From: Romanomermis culicivorax
Lineage: Eukaryota; Nematoda; Enoplea; Mermithida; Mermithidae
Direction: 5' to 3'
NCBI GenBank assembly: GCA_963922205.1
Contig: CAWUHX010000068.1
Span: 682,001-746,000, forward strand
Length of the DNA stretch: 64,000 bases
Both the position numbers and the translations under genes were made by a program. Below, piece after piece: positions 57,700 to 64,000 of the stretch (its first letter is position 1; each line of letters starts with the position of its first letter). The notes below the pieces were generated by a model. It worked only from the letters and a program-made list of their open reading frames with translations, was not told the DNA's origin and searched no databases.

Positions 57700-58130
57700 A
57701 ACTGTTCACTTTTCTACATGCGCTTTATACCCACTCTTTTGGGTCATTTTTCTATAAAAGAATTTGATCATTTACGGCTTTATAAGTATAAACCCGTAGG
57801 AATAATGTTTCAAGTTTTATAGACTTTTAGAGTTTTTATATGTGGAATTAAGCATTCTGATCTAAAAGACCGTTCTAATTTGGACGATCGTTCAGTATGC
57901 AGGGCTTCCACTTCACTTTTCTGTGAACCTGCAGACGGCGCACCTCTTATTTTGGAGCCCGAGGGCGCGTTTTTTGAAGGACTTCCTCCGTGGGCGGAGG
58001 GGGTCAATTTTATAAATGAATTCTTTCTTTTATGTTTTCCATTTTTTGTTCACGTTATTATTTTTGTTTTTAGACTACAATATTTTAGTGATAAACAAAA
58101 ATAAAATAGTGTTTCAAAAGTTTTATAATA
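57700..58130. repeat. Third, most diverged copy of the TIR module (right side only)
   Basis: Contains degenerate versions of the terminal module in the same order: CATGCGCTTTATACC, GTATAAACCCGTAGGAATAA, GACGATCGTTCAG, CCTGCAGACGGCGCACC and CCTCCGTGGGCGGAGGGGGT. No equivalent is seen inside the left repeat. Confidence 0.55.
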
Positions 58131-58159
58131 AAATAGAATGTTGCATTGAATTAAAAATT

Positions 58160-58670
58160 TTTGATACGTAAAGATTTTTTAAGTCGTCAAATTTTCCGTA
58201 CGTTTTTTAGGACCATCTCGTTTGGTCCTCTTTCTATAAAAGACCCTTTTTTGTCTACATGCTTTTTACGGCCAATTCGCTCTGGTCATTTTTATAAAAG
58301 ACCTTCTTGGTCATTTTTGGCAGAACATCAAAATTTTTACGCATGCACCCGTAAAGATAATGTTTCATCTCGTAATGACTCTCTCGAGATTTTACTCATT
58401 AAACAGACCATTACTGACCAGATTGACCGTTCTGACATTTGTTGACTTGAACGATCGTTCAGAAAATGGGACCTCCGAAATATATTTACACCTGCAGGTG
58501 GCACCCTTTTGACAAAGGGGGTCCGGGGTGCAAATTTTTGTGGGCTTCCTCTTCCGAGGGGGGAAGCCGTTTTTACACTCAATCACTTTTTATTTCTTTT
58601 CCATTTTTTGTTCATTTTAGTTTTCCTTTTTACGTTCATCATTGATTTTTCTTTTCCACGCACAATAACA
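58160..58670. repeat. Second copy of the TIR module (right side)
   Basis: Closely repeats the terminal module (58680-59240), with CTACATGCTTTTTACGGCCA, ACGCATGCACCCGTAA and GGGACCTCCGAAATAT. It is closer to the outer copy than the matching left-side module at 40130 is, so the two ends have not evolved alike here. Confidence 0.7.
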
Positions 58671-58682
58671 CATTTATTACCA

Positions 58683-59533
58683 TAATAGAAAAATTTACCG
58701 TAATTCTACTATTACGGTAATTCCCGAATCTGTATCCTTTACCGTACGTCAACTCTCCAAATTTTCTACACGCTTTTTACGACCAGCTCGTTTGGTCATC
58801 TTTCTATAAAAGACCTTATTTGTCTACATGCTTTTTACGGCCAGCTCGCTCTGGTCATTTTTATAAAAGACCTTCTTGGTCATTTTTGGCAGAACATCAA
58901 AATTTTTACGCATGCACCCGTAAGAATAATGTTTCATCGCGTAATGACTCTCCCGAGATTTTACTCATTAAACAGACCATTACTGACCAGATTGACCGTT
59001 CTGACATTTGTTGACTTGAACGATCGTTTAGAAAATGGGACCTCCGAAATATTTTTACACCTGCAGGTGGCACCCTTTTGACAAAGGGGGTCCGGGGTGC
59101 AAATTTTTGTGGGCTTCCTCTTCCCAGAGGGGAAGCCGTTTTTACACACAATCTCTTTTTATTTCTTTTCCATTTTTTGTTCATTTTAGTTTTCCTTTTT
59201 ACGTTCATCATTGATTTTCCTTTTCCACGCACAGTAACACATTTATTACCATAATCGAAAAAATTACCGTAATTCTACAATTACGGTAACTCTAGAACAT
59301 GCATTTTTAACCTTGCGACCTATAAATCGACCTATATGTTTTCTGTACAACCTATAAATCGACGAAGAAATTAATCGTATATGTTTACTGTACGACCTGT
59401 AAATCCGACAAAAGCAAAACGTGTATGTTTACTGTACGACCTATAAATCGAAAAAAAGTGACAAATTATAGGTCGTACACAAAAGATAGGAGTATCCTTA
59501 AGCGTACGACCTATACGGTCCGGCCTTACTACT
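58683..59533. repeat. Right terminal inverted repeat of Polinton
   Basis: Reverse complement of 39245-40095 with a few mismatches, ending CCTTACTACT next to CACGTG. It includes the spaced GTACGACCTATAAATCGA units near the tip. The near-identity fits recent replication or gene conversion of the ends. Confidence 0.9.
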
Positions 59534-59539
59534 CACGTG
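59534..59539. repeat. Polinton target-site duplication, right copy (CACGTG)
   Basis: Identical to 39239-39244. It marks the exact right boundary; the retroelement resumes at 59540. Confidence 0.9.
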
Positions 59540-60300
59540 CATTCCTGCAATGGACTGACATAATAGCAGAATTCACAGGAGATGCTCTCACAGTCTGGCC
59601 CTGTAAACAGGTAAATGCATCCAAAATCTTTCACAACCATAAAATCAACAAAACATGCTACAAACTTTTACCTATTCTGGTGGGAACCGAACTCATGTTT
59701 TTGAACCCAGGAGGAAACGATATGAAATCTCTCTCACAAACCATCGACTGCCATCACATGCATGTAGCCCTTTACAAACAGAATAATACATGGGTCAGCG
59801 AAACAGAATCCCCACATGTCACTGATCTACCTTTAGAAATCGTCTGGAACCAAAATTTCTCCCGCTTTCATTTTAACACACCTGCAATTTTGTATGATCA
59901 ACTCGCAACCATTTCAACCAACTTACCCTTTTTAAAACAATATATTTACAAAACTCACACACTTGAAAACATTGTTAAAAAACTTGTCAATTACACCACC
60001 CAAATGTCCCTTAACTCAGATACAGTTTACACTATGATCTCAGGCAGTGGCCAAGCAATCGGAAATATCCTCTCTGGTGCCAGTCAAGGCATAGAACATG
60101 TCATAAGGGGCACTACCCAAAGCCTCACTCACAGATTAAATAATTTACTCAAGGGACCCTTGCAAATCATTATCAACCTTGCCGTTATTACTGTAGTCAT
60201 TGCAAGTGTCTTTTACTCTTTTCTCATCCTTCCCAGATATTTCCCTTCCCCAATGCATCATGTTACTAATGAACATGCATATGAAATACCATCACACACC
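59540..60300 (+). pseudogene. Envelope-like glycoprotein, C-terminal part with membrane anchor
   Basis: Continuation of the frame cut at 39244. It starts FLQWTDIIAEFTGDA, has several Cys and Asn-x-Thr/Ser sites, a Gly/Ser-rich stem (SGSGQAIGNILSGASQG) and a hydrophobic membrane segment at about 60166-60235 (IIINLAVITVVIASVFYSF). A short His/Pro-rich tail then runs straight into the protease without a stop. The frame itself is intact on this side. The stem and anchor recall class III (gB-like) fusogens by eye only. An open frame that begins inside the Polinton repeat at 59425 and reads into this region is a product of the insertion. Confidence 0.6.
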
Positions 60301-63300
60301 AGGCATTTACATGAGACCATTCCCCCATCATTCGGCCATGCTCTCTTGGAATTGGCCAATCATCATGGGGCCCAAACTCAGCAGAAATACTTTCTTGTCG
60401 ATATTGATACCCCCAGAACTCCTGCAATCGAACTCATAAATCAAATCCACCAATCAGGATCAAATAAGCCAACCCAGAACATATCTGAGAAACATACTCC
60501 TCACCTTCCAATCATGCTAAATGGCAAGCTATTTACAAAAGGCATGATTGACACTGGTGCCATATACTCACTCATTGATTCACCAATTGCCCAAACCCTA
60601 CAGCTAGACATGAAACCCCCGCTAGTCCAAGCCAAAGCAGCAAATAACCTTCCAATTCACTTTGTAGGAACCACTTTTGTTACAGTAACAGCTCAAACTA
60701 TCCAGGAAACAATAATGGGCCATGTCCAAAAAGACTGCACAGCAGATGTCCTCCTAGGCAAAAACTTTATCAGTCGATTTTCGGAATACACCATCAACAA
60801 TCAGAAGTCCCAGGTCAAATTTGGCAATGTCATACTACCTTGTGATGGCCGGGAATATAGCCCCCTTTCAACCCCTGGTGGAACCTACTTGGATGAGAAA
60901 CTAGAATTACCACCCCGTACAGTCACCAAATTCACTGTCCCCTTGCCCAAATCATACCTACAAGTTAAACAGCTTGAATTTACTCCGAAACCCAAACAGA
61001 ATGCCAAAGTTCATTTCGCAGCTTGTGTCTCCAAAAACCAATACAGTCACATATGCATTTCAGTCTTGAACACGCAAGACACGATCCAAACTCTTCACCC
61101 TGGAACATGCATCGGTGCAGCCTCATGCTACATCCCAACAAAAAACTCTCCCACCAGACTAACCCCTTCGATGCAAAATCAGCCAAACCATTTTGATACA
61201 TTTACCTGGTTAAAACAAAACGTTAACTTAACCTCAAGTGACCTCACAGAAGCAGAAAAAACCCAACTCCTACGCGCCCTATCCAAATATCCTATGTTAT
61301 ATGCTAAATCCAAAATGGATGTAGGTAGAACCACCCTTGTTTCACATACCATTGACACAAATGGATCCCAACCCGTACGTAGACACCTTTTTCGAACTTC
61401 ACCAAAGGAAAAGCAAATCATACAAGCAGAAGTTGAGCAACTTGCAGTAGCAGGTGTCATAAGCCAGAGCAATTCCCCATGGTGCACCAACGCAGTTTTA
61501 GTCCTCAAAAAAGATGGTGGCCATCGTTTATGCATTGACTTTAGAGGCCTTAATAAAGTCACAAAAAAAGATACCTACCCCTTGCCCCCCATAGACGAAA
61601 TTCTAGATACCCTGCCTCGAATGAAATATTTTACCTCTCTTGACCAATCAAATGCCTACTATTCCATTCCAATTGCAGAAGCAGACAGAGAAAAAACGGC
61701 CTTTAATTGCTCAGCCGGGCAGTATCAGTTTAACTAACTCCCCTTTGGTCTCACCAATGCCCCGGTCACATTCCAAAGGTTAATGGATGTTATCCTTTTG
61801 GGATTGCCATGGAACACACGCCTTGTTTATCTCGATGATGTCTTAGTTTTTTCCAAATCCCAAGCCCAAATGATAGAACATTTAGATGACATCCTCACTC
61901 GTTTTTCTAAAGCAGGACTCAAACTCAATATACAAAAATGCAAATTTTGCCAGCCACAAGTCCAATACCTCAGTCACGTCATTTCTCAGCAAGTCATTTC
62001 ACCAGACCCCAATAAAGTACAGTCCATTTATGCTATACCCACACCCAAAAGCTCCAAAGAAGTTAAGTCATTCCTCGGCCTACCTTCTTATTATCGCAGG
62101 TTCATCCCGAATTGCTCCCAAATTTTCAGTCCCCTCACATCGCTACTCAAAAAGAATTCCAAATTTTCCTGGGAGCCTGAACAACAAAATGCATTCACTA
62201 AACTCAAACAGTTCCTAATTCATGCCCCAATCCTGCAACATCCCAATTTCATAAAACCATTCATTTTGCAAACTGATGCCTTAAAACTTGGAATTGGCCC
62301 CATTCTCAGTCAGCTAGATAGTAAAGGTCATGATCGCCCCATCACTTTTGGGAGCTGGACATTGAAACCCACAGAATGCAACTACCCAATAACTGAGTTG
62401 GAAACCCTTGCTGTAGTTGAGTTTATCAAGTATTTCCGCCCCTATCTTTTCCAGCAGCATGTTATTGTCCACACTGACCATGCTGCAGTTCAGGCAGTCT
62501 TGCAGAAAGAAAACCCCTCCCCTCACATTGCCCGTTGGGGACCAGCCCTCTCTGGTATTCAGCTAGACATCTGAATTAGGAAAGGCATTGCTAACCGCAA
62601 TGCAGATGCCATTTCTCGTTTTCCCTCAGAAACAGGGAAGCAATCCTTTGACATTGAGCAACTAGAAATCCATCCTGAGATATCAGCCATTAATTCTGTT
62701 CTCGAAGTGAAGCAACTGAACAAGAAGAACAACTGAAAAATTTTGCTTAACTCCAATGCACTGATGCAACTGTCAAAAATATCTTAGCAAAAATCGCCAA
62801 AAAAACACCCCCTTACAATGATCAAATTCGCCATGCATCAAAACATCCTCTTTCGTATAATCAACAAGCAGGCAAAACTATACATCCCCAAATCACAAAT
62901 ACAGGATCTCATCACCTCCCATCATGACAGCAAGTTCACAGGTCATTTTGCTTCTCCGAAAACCCTACAATTACTCCGGCAAAAATATTTTTGGCCCCAA
63001 ATGAGCCATGATATCAAATATTTTTGCTAAACCTGCCATCCATGCCAGACACAGAAAGCCCTTTGGCACAAAATACATGCCAATCTTGTACCAATTCAGC
63101 AGACAGGCCCCTTTGACAGAGTCAGTGTTGATTGCATGGAGCTGTTACCTCTCACTGAACACAGCAACCGATTCATCGCTGTTATATCACCAAGTATGTG
63201 AAGGCATTTGCGACCCCTGATATCACTGCAGCCACTATTGCCAAATTATTCCTCAACAAAATTGTTTGCCGTCATGGCTCCCCGAAAATAATCCATTGTG

Positions 63301-63992
63301 ATCGTGGCTCCGATTTTGTATCTGACCTTTTTTCACAGATCACTAGTTTATGCAATACTCAGAAAATTAATACCACCCTATACCATCCCATTGCCAGTGG
63401 GGAAGTTGAGCGTTGCAACCAGACCCTAGCCACCGGTATCTGCATGTACATCAATTCAAATCACACTGATTGGGATACTTATCTACCCTTTGCTGTTTTT
63501 TGGATTAACATTCATAAGAATGATAGCACTTCGTATCCCCCGTTTGAATTACTCCATGGTAGACAGGCTAATCTCCCATCCGATGCAGCGTTAAATTTTT
63601 TCCCTATATCCTACATGGTTGATCCAGACGATTACCCCCTTCACATCAAATCTCACTTTAAAGCAGCACTCTCAACTGTGCAGAAAGATTTGCAAAAAGC
63701 CCAAGATCACTATACCCTTCAGTATAATAAGCACCCTCAGAACATCCATTACAAAGTGGGTGATCTCATTCTCTACAAAAATCATTCATGTAAACAAGGG
63801 CTGGCTCCCAAATTCCTCCCTCACCAAAACAGGCCTTATACAGTTGCAACTTTCATGTACCCCAACATTACATTCAAAAACCCCCATAAGAATATCACAT
63901 TTACCGTACATGTAAATGAGACAACCCCCTTCTATCGTCGAGAAGCAACTATCAAAGCTATCTCCACTCCTTCTCACCCTCGGAACCCTTGA
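60301..63992 (+). pseudogene. pol: protease, reverse transcriptase, RNase H, integrase (decayed)
   Basis: Aspartic protease with GMIDTGAIYSLIDS at about 60540-60580. Reverse transcriptase from about 61420, with LCIDFRGLNKVTKKDTYPLP, SLDQSNAYYSIPI and the active site YLDDVLVFS at about 61828-61854. RNase H at about 62260-62520 (FILQTDALKLGIGPILSQ). Integrase zinc-binding part (HHDSKFTGHF, later HPCQ) at about 62920-63050, and core residues D (SVDCMELL), D (HCDRGSDF) and E (GEVERCNQ) at about 63125-63420. In-frame stops occur at 61735, 62572 and 63028. The frame changes around 62690-62830 and again near 63180-63200. The last ~260 codons are open to 63992. Belongs to Ty3/gypsy by domain order. 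Confidence 0.85.
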
Positions 63993-64000
63993 ACGAGGAC

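Larger units (their letters stand above)
39245..59533. mobile_element. Polinton/Maverick element, complete, 20,289 bp
   Basis: Bounded by ~850-bp terminal inverted repeats starting AGTAGTAAGG and by a 6-bp duplication. It encodes the full Polinton set: protein-primed DNA polymerase B, chromodomain integrase, packaging ATPase, adenain-like protease, major capsid protein and penton-like protein, plus accessory proteins. No frame is broken by stops. Known biology: Polintons replicate through a protein-primed polymerase, integrate by an RVE integrase and are thought to form virions; they are related to adintoviruses. The intact genes and near-identical ends point to recent insertion. Several genes contain short introns, which indicates adaptation to nuclear expression. 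Confidence 0.95.
35483..64000 (+). mobile_element. Ty3/gypsy-like LTR retroelement, decayed, interrupted by a Polinton
   Basis: Order on the + strand: LTR (about 35483-36245), gag (36490-37860), envelope-like region (about 38276-39244 continuing at 59540-60300), protease, reverse transcriptase, RNase H and integrase (to 63992). RT-RNase H-integrase order and the FGL-x-NAP and YLDD motifs place it with Ty3/gypsy elements. The window ends before the 3' LTR. The copy has many in-frame stops and at least two or three frameshifts, so it is not functional as it stands. The 20.3-kb Polinton at 39245-59533 was inserted later. Confidence 0.8.

Noticed and set aside
59425..59539. Apparent start of the envelope/pol frame inside the Polinton repeat
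   Set aside because: The first ~38 codons belong to the inverted repeat of the inserted element and are read through only by chance.
1..64000. CRISPR arrays, bacterial operons or ribosome binding sites
   Set aside because: The window is eukaryotic with spliceosomal introns; the tandem repeats lack unique spacers.

Overview
The window is eukaryotic, AT-rich DNA. A degenerate interstitial TTAGGC array (9.55-9.70 kb), the telomere hexamer typical of nematodes, together with cut-and-paste repeats and long introns, suggests a nematode or close relative. This is inference, and no species can be named from the sequence.

Region 1 (1-33.45 kb) is the 3' two thirds of a host gene on the + strand, read here as ten exons whose splice phases all agree. 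Two tandem SAM domains identify it as a Caskin-type neuronal scaffold protein; ankyrin and SH3 exons would lie upstream of the window. The introns (up to 9 kb) hold a family of ~250-bp MITEs, a 732-bp TA-flanked MITE, a 344-bp tandem duplication, several foldback repeats and the telomere-like array. A possible antisense terminal exon lies at 506-616.

Region 2 (about 35.5 kb to the end of the window) is a decayed Ty3/gypsy-like LTR retroelement on the + strand: 5' LTR, primer-binding region, gag with four CCHC zinc knuckles, an envelope-like glycoprotein region, then protease, reverse transcriptase, RNase H and integrase. The envelope-like region lies between gag and pol and is in frame with pol, which is not the usual order. 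The 3' LTR is outside the window.

Region 3 (39,245-59,533) is a Polinton/Maverick element of 20,289 bp inserted inside the envelope-like region. It has near-identical ~850-bp terminal inverted repeats starting AGTAG and a 6-bp target duplication, CACGTG. On the - strand it carries an 11-exon protein-primed DNA polymerase B with all expected motifs. On the + strand are an unknown two-exon protein, FtsK/HerA-type packaging ATPase, a small membrane protein, a small possibly HMG-like protein, two conserved-looking small Polinton proteins, a chromodomain integrase, an adenain/Ulp1-like cysteine protease, a 2-TM protein, a penton-like protein, a basic glycine-rich protein and a spliced double-jelly-roll major capsid protein. 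No inactivating lesion was seen, so the element looks young and virus-like, whereas its retroelement host is full of stops. A GC-rich, Trp-rich two-exon gene with its own TATA box lies on the - strand near the right end and is the best candidate for something undescribed.
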